Part shown: piece by piece, positions 25,422 to 36,700 of the stretch | How the letters are laid out: each line of letters opens with the position of its first letter | Position numbering within the stretch: position 1 is the stretch's first letter | Assembly (NCBI RefSeq): GCF_004124325.1 | Contig: NZ_QBDT01000001.1 | Location: 3,100,001 to 3,164,000, forward strand | Length of the DNA stretch: 64,000 nucleotides | Reading direction: 5' to 3' | Source: Streptomyces sp. L2 | Lineage (GTDB): Bacteria; Actinomycetota; Actinomycetes; Streptomycetales; Streptomycetaceae | Notes under the pieces: model-generated | What the model saw: the letters and a program-made list of their open reading frames with translations, nothing else | Told to the model about the DNA's origin: nothing | Databases searched by the model: none | Made by a program: the position numbers and the translations under genes

Positions 25422-26833
25422 TGCGGGCCTCCTGCGGGGTCGTCGGGGGTACGGTCCGGGGACTGGGCACGAGACGGCTTCGGGGATTCCCCGGCTGGTT
25501 TCTCGGGGCGCGGCCCTGGGGACTGCTCCGGTTCCGGTTCCGGAGACTTCTGCGGTCCCGGCGCCTGGTCAGGGTCCGCCTCCGGCTGCCGCTGAGGCTC
25601 CGGCTGCCGCTCGGTCTCCGGCTGCTCGTCGAACGCCGGGCGGGCGTGGTGCCAAGGGGCGTCCGAGCTGCGGGTGGAGGTAGGGCGGCGGGCGGGGCGG
25701 CCCGCGTCGTCCTGGGCCGCCGGTGCGGCCGGTTCAGTCGGTTCAGTCGGTGCGGCCGGTTCGGCCCGTTCGGCCCGTTCGGCCCGTGTCGGTTCCGTCG
25801 GCTGGGGGCGCTGGGCGGCCGAGCCGTCCGATGCCGTGCGGGCGCGGCGCGGTGGGCGTACCGGTGCCGTGGCGGGCTCATGGGCCACCGAGGCCTCAGC
25901 GGCCGGGCCTTCCGGGGCCGCGGCCTGCGCGGCGTCGCCCTCGGCCGCGGTCTGCTTCCGCACCGCCGCGTCCTCGGCCGGCGCGGCGGCCTGGCTCACC
26001 GAGCCCTCGCTCGCGCTCCGCGTCCGGCGCGGCCTCGCGCCGGCACCGGCCCCCGCTCCGGCGGCGGCAGGACCACCGGCGCCCGTGGATCCGGCCGTCC
26101 CGGCCGTTCCCGTCGTATCCGGCTCCGTGGGGCGGGCCTGGCCGGTCGAGCCCTCCGCGGCCGTGCGGGTGCGGCGCGCCGGGCGTTCGCCTGGCGCGCG
26201 GGACGGGCGGTCTCCCGCCGTGCGGGCCGCCGCGCCGCGGGCGGGGCGGGCTGGGGCCGGTGGGAGCTGGCCCTTCAGGGGGCCCCACTCGTTCGGGTCG
26301 GGGACGCCGGGGGGCAGCATCTGGCGGCGCTTGGGCCCCGCGTGGTCGGACTCCCCCGGCTCCTTGGCGCCGGGCCAGGCCTTGGCGACGCGGGCCGCGA
26401 GGACGAAGTCCTTGCGCAGGGGGTGGCCCTCGAAGTTGTCCGGGAGCAGGAGGTGGTCCAGCGCCGGGTGGCCGTCGAAGGTGATGCCGAACATCTCGTG
26501 GGTCTCGCGCTCGTGCCAGGCGGCGCCCGCGTAGACGCCGACGGCGGAGGGCAGGGTGGGCGCCTCGTGCGGCACGGTCGTCCGTACGAGCAGCCGGCGG
26601 ACGGGGTGCAGGGCGGCGACGTGCGCGGAGACACGGAAGCCCACGCCCGGTTCGTCGACGGCGCTCAGCCAGTCGAAGTAGGTGCAGGACAGGGTCGTAC
26701 GGGCCGTGTCCAGGGCGGTGAGCCAGGCGGACGAGGGGACGTCGACGGTCAGGACCTCGTACGACTCCTCGGCCGTGGCGTCCGCGCCGAAGAGCTCCTC
26801 TGCGGGGGCGGGCAGCCAGCCGACCGTGCTCAT
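25418..26833 (-). CDS. nuoC: Complex I subunit NuoC with a long disordered C-terminal tail
   Basis: Predicted 471-aa protein. Residues 1 to about 188 are a NuoC domain: [18 protein letters not shown] and HPLRKDFVL are the 30-kDa-subunit signature that binds NuoD. Residues about 189-471 are low-complexity, rich in Ala, Pro, Glu, Arg and Gly, and hold four loose copies of an [14 protein letters not shown] motif, ending in Pro/Glu/Gln runs. No NuoD domain follows, although NuoC is often adjacent or fused to NuoD. ATG 26833 overlaps the stop of nuoB by four bases. The tail is unexplained; it could be a flexible tether. Confidence 0.88.
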   Translation of the reverse strand: MSTVGWLPAPAEELFGADATAEESYEVLTVDVPSSAWLTALDTARTTLSCTYFDWLSAVDEPGVGFRVSAHVAALHPVRRLLVRTTVPHEAPTLPSAVGVYAGAAWHERETHEMFGITFDGHPALDHLLLPDNFEGHPLRKDFVLAARVAKAWPGAKEPGESDHAGPKRRQMLPPGVPDPNEWGPLKGQLPPAPARPARGAAARTAGDRPSRAPGERPARRTRTAAEGSTGQARPTEPDTTGTAGTAGSTGAGGPAAAGAGAGAGARPRRTRSASEGSVSQAAAPAEDAAVRKQTAAEGDAAQAAAPEGPAAEASVAHEPATAPVRPPRRARTASDGSAAQRPQPTEPTRAERAERAEPAAPTEPTEPAAPAAQDDAGRPARRPTSTRSSDAPWHHARPAFDEQPETERQPEPQRQPEADPDQAPGPQKSPEPEPEQSPGPRPEKPAGESPKPSRAQSPDRTPDDPAGGPQ

Positions 26834-27456
26834 GGCGTCTCTCCCTCGACGGGGGCCGGGGGCCGGACCAGGCCGCTCTGCAGGGCTGCGGCGGACGGGC
26901 GGGCGGGCCCGGTGCCGTAGCGCTCGCCCAGGGACTCGCGGGCGATCTTCTCCTGGAGCTTGAGGATGCCCTGGAGCAGCGCCTCGGGCCGGGGCGGGCA
27001 GCCGGGGACGTACACGTCGACCGGGATGATCTGGTCGACGCCCTTGGTCACCGAGTACGAGTCCCAGTACGGGCCGCCGCAGTTGGAGCAGGCGCCGAAG
27101 GAGATGACGTACTTCGGCTCGGGCATCTGCTCGTACAGGCGCTTCACGGCCGGGGCCATCTTGTCCGTGACCGTGCCCGACACCACCATCAGGTCGGCCT
27201 GGCGGGGTCCGGGAGCGAACGGGATGACGCCGAGGCGGATGAAGTCGTGGCGGGCCATCGACGCGGCGATGAACTCGATGGCGCAGCAGGCGAGGCCGAA
27301 GTTGAAGACCCAGAGGGAGTAGCGGCGGCCCCAGTTGAGGACCACCTTCATCGGCTCGGGTGCCAGCCGGGCCAGCGTCCCGAGCCGCTTGGGTTCGGGC
27401 AGCAGAACGGGGGGCTCGGCGGCGGGCGGCGGAGTCGAGGAGGCGTTCACGTCCAT
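26830..27456 (-). CDS. nuoB: Complex I subunit NuoB (partial nuo cluster)
   Basis: Predicted 208-aa subunit that holds the terminal [4Fe-4S] cluster N2, next to the quinone site. The ligands are present: LACCAIEF (vicinal cysteines), [16 protein letters not shown] and [14 protein letters not shown]- and C-terminal Pro-rich extensions make it longer than usual. Its ATG at 27456 overlaps the nuoA stop by ten bases, so it is preferred over the in-frame upstream starts. Because NuoD is missing from the cluster, the partner that completes the quinone pocket would have to come from the other nuo operon. Confidence 0.94.
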   Translation of the reverse strand: MDVNASSTPPPAAEPPVLLPEPKRLGTLARLAPEPMKVVLNWGRRYSLWVFNFGLACCAIEFIAASMARHDFIRLGVIPFAPGPRQADLMVVSGTVTDKMAPAVKRLYEQMPEPKYVISFGACSNCGGPYWDSYSVTKGVDQIIPVDVYVPGCPPRPEALLQGILKLQEKIARESLGERYGTGPARPSAAALQSGLVRPPAPVEGETP

Positions 27457-27863
27457 GCCAGGACTCCCTTCTTGTACGCGTAGAGGAGGCCCACGGCGAG
27501 GAAGCCGAGGAAGACGAACATCTCCACGAGGGTCGTCGCGCCGTAGCCGGGGGCGGCGAAGACCGTCGCCCAGGGGAACAGGAAGACGGAGTCGACGGCG
27601 AAGATGACGTACAGGAAGGCGTAGACGTAGTAGCGGACCTGGGTGTGGGCCCAGCCCTCGCCCACGGGGTCGACGCCGCACTCGTAGGTGAGGAGTTTCT
27701 CCGGGGTGGGCACGACGGGCCGCAGCAGCCGGCCGGCGCCGAACGCGACCGCGACGAAGAGCACGCCGACCAGGGCGAGCAGTCCCACCACCGAGTAGGA
27801 CCGGAAATACCCGGCCGCGATGTCCGCGGCGGCGACCGTCGGGCCCCCCAACGTCTCCCGCAC
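27447..27863 (-). CDS. nuoA: Complex I subunit NuoA, first gene of the partial nuo cluster
   Basis: Predicted 138-aa three-helix membrane subunit. [16 protein letters not shown] is the conserved NuoA loop, and [20 protein letters not shown] with LFPWA is the second helix region. It opens a ten-gene minus-strand cluster (A-B-C-H-I-J-K-L-M-N), and the genes overlap or nearly touch from here to 17690, so the whole run is one transcription unit. The promoter must lie in the 221-bp region shared with the divergent sensor kinase; I cannot define it exactly. Start ATG 27863. Confidence 0.92.
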   Translation of the reverse strand: MRETLGGPTVAAADIAAGYFRSYSVVGLLALVGVLFVAVAFGAGRLLRPVVPTPEKLLTYECGVDPVGEGWAHTQVRYYVYAFLYVIFAVDSVFLFPWATVFAAPGYGATTLVEMFVFLGFLAVGLLYAYKKGVLAWT

Positions 27864-28084
27864 CGTCCGTCCCTCGCTCCCTGACCTGGTGACCTTGGTG
27901 AACTCTGTGATCCCGGATGATCCGAGGATCCGTACGCAGGGGAGTCTAGGCCCCGATAAAGAGAGGGTAAGCAGCCTGTCACGCCGTGAGACGCGGGGCC
28001 CCCAGGGGGTGGGGTTTTCCCCCGGCGCACCCGGGCGGCGAACCGCATGGCGCGAAGGGTGCCCGGCACGGCAGGCTGACCGGT

Positions 28085-29323
28085 ATGACCGCTCCCATTC
28101 CCGCCGCCGACCGGGCCGACGGCCACGGCCGGCCCGGCGGCCTTGACCGGGCCGAGGCCCACCACGGGGCCGGCGGCTCCGACCGGCTGCCGCCGGCCCG
28201 GTTCGCCTACCCCGCGCAGACCTGGAAGGAGATCGCGCATCTCCTGCTGAACCTCCCGGTGGCCGTGTTCGGCTTCGTCTACGTGGTCACGGTGCTGTTC
28301 ACCAGTGCCGCGCTCACCCTCACCGTCATCGGACTGCCGATGCTCGCGGCCTGTCTCCTCGGCGCCCGGCAGCTGGGAAAGCTGGAGCGGACGCGGGCCC
28401 GGGCGCTGCTCGGAGTGCGGGTCGACGAGCCGTCGCCACTGCCCATCTCCAAGGGGCGCGGCGGTCCGGTGCAGCGGCTGTGGATGGCGCTGAAGGACCC
28501 GGTGGGCTGGCGGACGCTGCTGTACGACTTCATCCGGCTGCCCTGGGGCATCCTCACGTTCGTCACCGCGCTGACCTCGCTGTTCGTGCTGTGGCCGGTG
28601 CTGCCGTTCATCGCGCGGGGGCTGACCAACGTGGACCGGGCGATGGTGCGGGGCCTGCTGTCGCCGTCGGACGAGCTGGAGCGCCGTATCGCCGAGCTGG
28701 AGTCGGACCGGGGGGTCGTGGTCGACACGGCCGCCGCCGATCTGCGCCGCATCGAACGTGACCTGCACGACGGCGCCCAGGCCCGGCTCGTCAACCTCGC
28801 GATGGGGCTCGGTCTGGCCAAGGAGAAGCTGCTGGAGGACCCCGACGCCGCCGCGGCGATGGTGGAGGAGGCGCACGGCGAGGTGAAGCTGGCGCTCCAG
28901 GAGCTGCGGGACCTGGCCCGGGGCATCCATCCGGCCGTCCTCACCGACCGGGGCCTGGACGCGGCCCTGTCCTCCGTGGCGTCCCGCTGCACGGTCCCGG
29001 TGAAGGTGACCGCCGACCTGCCGACCCGGCCGGCCCCGGCCATCGAGGGCATCGCCTACTTCACCGTCTCCGAGCTGCTGCAGAACATCAGCAAGCACAG
29101 CGGCGCCCGGAACGCCTCGGTCGATGTGTGGCGGGCGGAGCAGCGCCTCCTCATCCAGGTCCAGGACGACGGGCGGGGCGGCGCCCGGCTCGACGGCGGC
29201 ACCGGCATGAGCGGCCTCGCGGACCGGCTGGGCGCGGTGGACGGCCTGTTCGTCGTCGACTCCCCGCCCGGCGGCCCGACGGTCGTGACGGCGGAGCTGC
29301 CGTGGCGGGACCGCAGGGAGTAG
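28085..29323 (+). CDS. Sensor histidine kinase 1 (HisKA_3 type)
   Basis: Predicted 412-aa membrane sensor kinase. About residues 45-190 form a putative sensor domain with four helices (for example AVFGFVYVVTVLFTSAALTL). The phosphoacceptor helix is RIERDLHDGAQARLVNLAM (His in DLHDGAQ), typical of NarX-family kinases. The ATPase core shows SELLQNISKHSGARNASV, QDDGRGG and GMSGLADRLGAV. It is nearly duplicated by the next gene. It starts 221 bp from divergent nuoA, so it may respond to a membrane or respiratory signal, but that link is only positional. ATG 28085. Confidence 0.9.
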   Translation: MTAPIPAADRADGHGRPGGLDRAEAHHGAGGSDRLPPARFAYPAQTWKEIAHLLLNLPVAVFGFVYVVTVLFTSAALTLTVIGLPMLAACLLGARQLGKLERTRARALLGVRVDEPSPLPISKGRGGPVQRLWMALKDPVGWRTLLYDFIRLPWGILTFVTALTSLFVLWPVLPFIARGLTNVDRAMVRGLLSPSDELERRIAELESDRGVVVDTAAADLRRIERDLHDGAQARLVNLAMGLGLAKEKLLEDPDAAAAMVEEAHGEVKLALQELRDLARGIHPAVLTDRGLDAALSSVASRCTVPVKVTADLPTRPAPAIEGIAYFTVSELLQNISKHSGARNASVDVWRAEQRLLIQVQDDGRGGARLDGGTGMSGLADRLGAVDGLFVVDSPPGGPTVVTAELPWRDRRE

Positions 29324-29587
29324 CGGCGCGCCCCCCACGCACCCACACCGGGCCACCACGCGCCCCCGCCCAGTGCTGCCACGCGCCCCGCACCGATCCG
29401 CGCCGCGCGCCCCCGCACCGCACCACCACGGACCCCCACTCCCACCGGCCGGCCGGCGCCCTCCAAGGTGGGGAAAACCCCCCGCTCAAGACGCCGACGG
29501 ACTCCATGGCTCGCGGGGCCGCGGTGCGGGAGCGTGGGAGTACGGCAGGAAAACGCCGCCAGGACGAGGAGAAACGGGACTCCACCG

Positions 29588-30943
29588 ATGACCACGGAGT
29601 ATGGGCACCACGGACCGTACGGCCCCTACGGGCAGCGGCGCGGGCAGGCCGGCACCGGGCGCCGCCACCGCATCCCCGCGCCCCTGCGCGCGCCCTTCGA
29701 GGGCCGCACCTGGCGCGAGCTGGGCCATGTGCTGCTGGGCTTCCCGATCGCGATCGTGATGTTCGTGTGGTCGGTGACCATGGTCTCGCTCGGCGCGGGC
29801 CTGCTGGTGACCTTCCTCGGCATCCCGGTGCTGGCCGCCGCGCTCGCGGGCTGCCGGGGCTTCGGGGTACTGGAGCGGGCACGCGCCCGCGCCCTGCTGG
29901 ACCTGGAGGTGGCCGACCCGGAGCCGCTGCGGGCGCGCAAGCCCGGGGCGCTCGCCTGGATGGGCGCGGTCCTCAAGAGCGGCACCTCCTGGCGGCACCT
30001 GCTGTACGCGCTGCTGCACTTCCCGTGGGCGGTGTTCTCGTTCACGGTGACGGTGGCGTTCTGGACGTACGGCTGGGCCACGCTGACGTATCCGCTGTGG
30101 TTCTGGGTCTTCCCGGCGTACGTGGGCCAGGGCGGCATCCAGCTGTACGGCGACGCGCACCACAGCGTCTATCTCGACAATCCGTTCGAGATCACCCTGA
30201 CCGCGCTGGTCGGGCTGCTGTTCACGCTGGCCACGCCGTGGATCGTGCGGGCGCTGACGACGGTGGACGGGCTGCTGGTGCGCGGTCTGCTCGGGCCGAC
30301 GCGGCTGTCGGCGCGGGTGGTGGAGCTGGAGTCGGACCGGGGGGTCGTGGTGGACGCGGCCGCCGCCGACCTGCGGCGTATCGAGCGCGATCTGCACGAC
30401 GGCGCGCAGGCCCGGCTGGTGGGCCTGGCCATGGACCTCGGTCTGGCCAAGGAGAAGCTGCGGGAGGACCCGAAGGCCGCGGCCCGCATGGTCGACGAGG
30501 CGCACGGTGAGGTGAAGACGGCGCTGCAGGAGCTGCGGGACCTGGCCCGGGGCATCCACCCGGCGGTGCTGACCGACCGCGGTCTGGACGCGGCCCTGTC
30601 CTCCGTGGCGTCCCGCTGCACGGTGCCGGTCAGGGTGGAGGTCGATCTGCCGGCCCGGCCGGCGCCGGCCATCGAGGGGATCGCCTACTTCACCGTCTCC
30701 GAGCTGCTGCAGAACATCAGCAAGCACAGCGGCGCCCGGAACGCCTCGGTGGACGTGTGGCGCTTCGAGGACCGGCTGATGCTCCAGGTCACCGACGACG
30801 GCGTGGGCGGCGCGGACCCCGCCGGGGGCTCGGGCCTCGCCGGACTGGCCGGACGCCTGAACGCGGTGGACGGGATCCTCGTGGTGGACTCCCCGGCCGG
30901 CGGCCCCACCCGCGTCACCGCCGAACTCCCCTGGCGCGGCTGA
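29588..30943 (+). CDS. Sensor histidine kinase 2 (HisKA_3 type), paralogue of the previous gene
   Basis: Predicted 451-aa kinase with the same plan: putative sensor domain with four helices (AIVMFVWSVTMVSLGAGLLV and later ones), RIERDLHDGAQARLVGLAM with the phospho-His, then SELLQNISKHSGARNASV, TDDGVGG and GLAGLAGRLNAV. Nucleotide identity to the first kinase is very high across the catalytic core (about 28.7-29.1 kb against 30.3-30.75 kb) and low in the sensor domain, so the two share an ancestor and probably differ in input. A response regulator follows 254 bp downstream. ATG 29588. Confidence 0.9.
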   Translation: MTTEYGHHGPYGPYGQRRGQAGTGRRHRIPAPLRAPFEGRTWRELGHVLLGFPIAIVMFVWSVTMVSLGAGLLVTFLGIPVLAAALAGCRGFGVLERARARALLDLEVADPEPLRARKPGALAWMGAVLKSGTSWRHLLYALLHFPWAVFSFTVTVAFWTYGWATLTYPLWFWVFPAYVGQGGIQLYGDAHHSVYLDNPFEITLTALVGLLFTLATPWIVRALTTVDGLLVRGLLGPTRLSARVVELESDRGVVVDAAAADLRRIERDLHDGAQARLVGLAMDLGLAKEKLREDPKAAARMVDEAHGEVKTALQELRDLARGIHPAVLTDRGLDAALSSVASRCTVPVRVEVDLPARPAPAIEGIAYFTVSELLQNISKHSGARNASVDVWRFEDRLMLQVTDDGVGGADPAGGSGLAGLAGRLNAVDGILVVDSPAGGPTRVTAELPWRG

Positions 30944-30950
30944 ACCCCCG

Positions 30951-31010
30951 CGAAACCCCGGGAAACCCCAGGAAACCCCGCGACACCCCGCGACACCCCG
31001 CGACACCCCG
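30951..31010. repeat. Tandem 10-bp repeat CGACACCCCG and variants
   Basis: Six consecutive 10-mers, of which three are exact CGACACCCCG and the first three are CGAAACCCCG, GGAAACCCCA, GGAAACCCCG. It lies between kinase 2 and the response regulator. Confidence 0.85.
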
Positions 31011-31197
31011 CGAGGACGCCCGGGAAACCGGGCCCCCGCCCGCACCGACCCGCCCGCACCGAGTTCCTCACACCCCCCGCGCCCACGTGCGACGGCACCC
31101 CGAATGCTGGAATGCTGGACCACGTGACGGACGTACACCGGACGTACGCCGTTCGGGCACCGGGAAGACCGGGCAGGCTGTGGGGGGCCGAAAGATC

Positions 31198-31869
31198 GTG
31201 GAGGACAGGGTGCGGGTGGTCATCGCCGAGGATTCGGTGCTGCTCAGGGAGGGCCTGACCCGGTTGCTGACCGACCGCGGGCACGACGTGGTGGCCGGTG
31301 TCGGGGACGCGGAGGCGCTGGTCAAGACGATCGCCGACCTGGACGCGCAGGGCGCGCTGCCCGACGTGGTGGTGGCGGACGTGCGGATGCCGCCGACCCA
31401 CACCGACGAGGGTGTGCGGGCCGCCGTACGGCTGCGCAAGAGCCACCCCGGGCTGGGGGTGCTGGTGCTGTCGCAGTACGTGGAGGAGCGCTACGCCACG
31501 GAACTGCTGGCCGGTTCGAGCCGGGGTGTGGGCTATCTGCTGAAGGACCGGGTCGCCGAGGTGCGCGAGTTCGTGGACGCGGTGGTGCGGGTGGCCGAGG
31601 GCGGTACGGCGCTGGACCCGGAGGTCGTCGCGCAGCTGCTCGGGCGGAGCCGTAAGCAGGACGTGCTGACGGGGCTCACCCCGCGGGAGCGCGAGGTGCT
31701 GGGGCTGATGGCGGAGGGGCGGACGAACTCGGCGATCGCCCGGCAGCTGGTGGTCAGCGACGGGGCGGTGGAGAAGCACGTCAGCAACATCTTCCTGAAG
31801 CTGGGGCTGGCCCCGAGCGACGGCGACCACCGGCGGGTTCTGGCCGTGCTGACCTATCTGAACTCCTGA
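31198..31869 (+). CDS. NarL/FixJ-type response regulator
   Basis: Predicted 223-aa two-component regulator. The receiver (about residues 1-120) has VRVVIAEDSVLLREGL and VVVADVRMPP, with the phospho-Asp in the latter and a conserved Lys in LLKDRV. The LuxR-type helix-turn-helix (about residues 150-215) is LTPREREVLGLMAEGRTNSA followed by IARQLVVSDGAVEKHVS and NIFLKLGL. The two upstream kinases are the likely partners. Start is GTG 31198 or GTG 31210; 31198 is chosen on homology of the first residues (EDRVRVVIAED), with a weak ribosome site for both. Confidence 0.9.
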   Translation: MEDRVRVVIAEDSVLLREGLTRLLTDRGHDVVAGVGDAEALVKTIADLDAQGALPDVVVADVRMPPTHTDEGVRAAVRLRKSHPGLGVLVLSQYVEERYATELLAGSSRGVGYLLKDRVAEVREFVDAVVRVAEGGTALDPEVVAQLLGRSRKQDVLTGLTPREREVLGLMAEGRTNSAIARQLVVSDGAVEKHVSNIFLKLGLAPSDGDHRRVLAVLTYLNS

Positions 31870-32168
31870 ACGGCTGACATTGTGTCAGCACGGTGTCAGG
31901 TCCGCCCGCTTCCGTGGAGTCCTCAGAACGTGATTCCGGGCCGCGGAGCGGGTGCACGGCGAGAACCGGACAACACGCGGCGAGCGTCTTCGAGCAAAGC
32001 TCCGGGGGGTCGGGAAATCATGAGCAGGCAGGGCGACAGACCGTCTCACCCAGCCGTCCATCATGCGGATGGTCCCGGGAAGGCGACCCTTACCGACGTA
32101 GGGTTGATCCTGGGACGGTCCGTGGGACGACCACGCCCGGACAGCCGCCTCGAAGGAGGTCCAGTTCA

Positions 32169-34089
32169 GTGACCAGCCAGGTCAGCAGCCCAGAGGAGCA
32201 GACCGACCAAGCAGTCGTCGGAGAGCAGCGCGCACCGGGTGGAGCGAAGGACGTACGGCGCCTGGACCGGGTGATCATCCGGTTCGCGGGGGACTCGGGC
32301 GACGGCATGCAGCTCACCGGTGACCGGTTCACCTCGGAGACCGCGTCGTTCGGCAACGACCTCTCCACCCTGCCGAACTTCCCCGCCGAGATCCGCGCCC
32401 CCGCCGGCACCCTGCCCGGCGTCTCCAGCTTCCAGCTCCACTTCGCGGACCACGACATCCTCACCCCGGGCGACGCGCCGAACGTGCTGGTCGCGATGAA
32501 CCCGGCCGCCCTGAAGGCCAACATCGGCGATCTGCCGCGCGGCGCCGAGATCATCGTCAACACGGACGAGTTCACCAAGCGGGCCCTGCAGAAGGTCGGC
32601 TACGACGCCTCCCCGCTGGACGACGGCTCGCTCGACGGCTACCACCTGCACCCGGTGCCGCTGACGACCCTCACGGTGGGGGCGCTGAAGGAGTTCGACC
32701 TCTCCCGCAAGGAGGCCGAGCGCAGCAAGAACATGTTCGCGCTGGGCCTGCTGAGCTGGATGTACCACCGGCCGACGGAGGGCACCGAGAGGTTTCTGAA
32801 GACGAAGTTCGCGAAGAAGCCCGAGATCATGGCGGCGAACATCGCCGCGTTCCGCGCGGGCTGGAACTTCGGCGAGACGACGGAGGACTTCGCGGTCTCC
32901 TACGAGGTCGCCCCGGCCGCGCAGGCCTTCCCGGTCGGCACCTACCGGAACATCTCCGGAAACCTGGCGCTGGCCTACGGCCTGATCACCGCCTCCCGGC
33001 AGGCCGACCTGCCGCTGTTCCTCGGGTCGTACCCGATCACCCCGGCCTCGGACATCCTGCACGAGCTGAGCCGGCACAAGAACTTCGGTGTGCGGACCTT
33101 CCAGGCGGAGGACGAGATCGCGGGCATCGGCGCGGCGCTGGGCGCGGCGTTCGGCGGCTCGCTCGCGGTGACGACGACGTCCGGTCCCGGTGTCGCGCTC
33201 AAGAGCGAGACGATCGGCCTGGCGGTCTCCCTGGAGCTGCCGCTGCTGGTCGTCGACATCCAGCGCGGCGGCCCCTCCACCGGTCTGCCGACCAAGACGG
33301 AGCAGGCCGACCTGCTGCAGGCGATGTACGGCCGCAACGGCGAGGCGCCGGTCCCGGTGGTCGCGCCGAAGACGCCGGCCGACTGCTTCGAGGCGGCCCT
33401 GGAGGCCGCCCGGATCGCGCTGACGTACCGGACGCCGGTCTTCCTGCTCTCCGACGGCTACCTGGCCAACGGCTCCGAGCCGTGGCGGATCCCCGACCTG
33501 GACGAACTGCCCGACCTGCGCGTCCAGTTCGCGTCCGGCCCCAACCACACGCTGGACGACGGCACCGAGGTCTTCTGGCCGTACAAACGGGACCCGCAGA
33601 CCCTCGCCCGGCCCTGGGCGGTGCCGGGCACGCCGGGCCTGGAGCACCGCATCGGCGGCATCGAGAAGCAGGACGGCACGGGCAACATCTCCTACGACCC
33701 GGCCAACCACGACTTCATGGTCCGCACCCGCCAGGCCAAGGTGGACGGCATCACCGTCCCGGACATCGAGGTCGACGACCCGGACGGCGCGCGCGTCCTG
33801 GTCCTGGGCTGGGGCTCCACCTACGGGCCGATCACGGCGGCGGTACGGCGGCTGCGCGCGGCCGGCGACTCGGTCGCGCAGGCCCACCTGCGCCATCTCA
33901 ACCCGTTCCCGCGCAACCTGGGCGAGGTGCTCGGGCGGTACGACAGGGTCGTGATCCCCGAGATGAACCTCGGGCAGCTCGCCACCCTGATCCGGGCGAA
34001 GTACCTGGTCGACGCCCGCTCGTACAACCAGGTCAACGGCATGCCGTTCAAGGCGGAACAGCTCGCCTCGGCGCTGAAGGAGGCCATCG

Positions 34090-34097
<8 letters not shown>
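32169..34097 (+). CDS. korA: 2-oxoacid:acceptor oxidoreductase subunit alpha (KorA-like)
   Basis: Predicted 642-aa fused gamma-alpha subunit of a 2-oxoacid:ferredoxin oxidoreductase (2-oxoglutarate being the usual substrate). The gamma-like N-terminal domain shows VIIRFAGDSGDGMQLTGDRF; the pyrimidine domain shows FLGSYPITPASDILHELS, ISGNLALAYG and TTTSGPGVALKSETIG. It oxidatively decarboxylates a 2-oxoacid with CoA, making acyl-CoA and reduced ferredoxin in the cytoplasm. GTG 32169, after GGAGG, is chosen over the 92-codon upstream extension. It overlaps korB by eight bases. Confidence 0.92.
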
Positions 34098-35151
<1,054 letters not shown>

Positions 35152-35179
35152 GCGCCGTTCTTCACCGTAAACGTCCGCT

Positions 35180-35614
35180 TCACGAGGCCCGGGACTTCTC
35201 CTCCCGGGCCTCGTCGTATGTCCGCGCCTTGGCCTCCCGGGCCTCGTCGTAGGCCAGGCGGGCCTTCTCGATGTCGGCCAGGCGGGCGTCGGTCCAGCCG
35301 GCGAGCGCGCGCACCTGTTCGGCGGCCTCGCGGCCGAGTGCGGTGAGGGAGTAGTCCACGCGGGGCGGGATGACCGGCTTGGCGTCCCGGTGGACCAGGC
35401 CGTCGCGCTCCAGGGTCTGCAGGGTCTGGGCCAGCATCTTCTCGCTGACGCCGCGCCCCCACCGGCCGACGGCCCGGCGCAGCTCGCTGAACCGGTACGG
35501 CCGGTCCAGCAGCTCGATCAGCACGAGCACGCCCCAACGGCTGGTCAGGTGCTCCATGACGAGGCGCTGCGGGCACAGGCCCCCGCCCTCCACGCTCTGG
35601 TCACTTACTGCCAT
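35180..35614 (-). CDS. HxlR-family (DUF24) redox-sensing repressor, QorR-like
   Basis: Predicted 144-aa winged-helix regulator. The HxlR domain has PYRFSELRRAVGRWGRGVSE and LTQTLQTLERDGL-type sequence. Cys14 in GGGLCPQRL is the single N-terminal cysteine that senses quinones or oxidants in QorR/HypR/YodB-type members. The C-terminus carries two copies of the helix YDEAREAKAR/YDEAREEKSR, likely dimerising. It is divergent from qorB, so it probably represses it until Cys14 is modified. An operator-like repeat lies between the two genes. Confidence 0.88.
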   Translation of the reverse strand: MAVSDQSVEGGGLCPQRLVMEHLTSRWGVLVLIELLDRPYRFSELRRAVGRWGRGVSEKMLAQTLQTLERDGLVHRDAKPVIPPRVDYSLTALGREAAEQVRALAGWTDARLADIEKARLAYDEAREAKARTYDEAREEKSRAS

Positions 35615-35617
35615 GCC

Positions 35618-35642
35618 AGTACCTTACTTCAAAGTGGATACT
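35618..35642. promoter_or_regulatory. Putative HxlR/QorR operator
   Basis: AGTACCTTACTT-CA-AAGTGGATACT is an imperfect inverted repeat with AGTA and ACTT outer and inner elements in both arms, 4 bp before the regulator start and 65 bp before qorB. Confidence 0.6.
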
Positions 35643-35706
35643 TTCTTTTGGTTAGCGCCTCCTCTACGGTTAGTGCCAGACGCACCCCACAAGGAGACCG
35701 CACATC

Positions 35707-36561
<855 letters not shown>

Positions 36562-36600
36562 CCCGGCCGCAACCGCCTCCGGCCCGGCGAGCACACACTC

Positions 36601-36642
36601 CTGCCTGTCATGACCGTATGCCGATACGGGCATGACAGGCAG
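36601..36642. terminator. Near-perfect 19-bp inverted repeat after qorB
   Basis: Arms 36601-36619 and 36624-36642 pair with one mismatch, with a 4-nt loop. It is less GC-rich than neighbouring terminators and lies 58 bp before the rarD start, so it could also be an operator. No T tract follows. Confidence 0.65.
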
Positions 36643-36700
36643 GGGTCTCCGGCGTTACCGTCTTCCTCGCGTGCGTGTGTGAGGTGAGAAGGAGGGGCCC

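Noticed and set aside
25418..29359. A 1313-aa frame through nuoC, nuoB, nuoA and the kinase gene
   Set aside because: Only its last 471 codons are the NuoC protein; the rest is Arg/Pro-rich composition artefact on the wrong frame.
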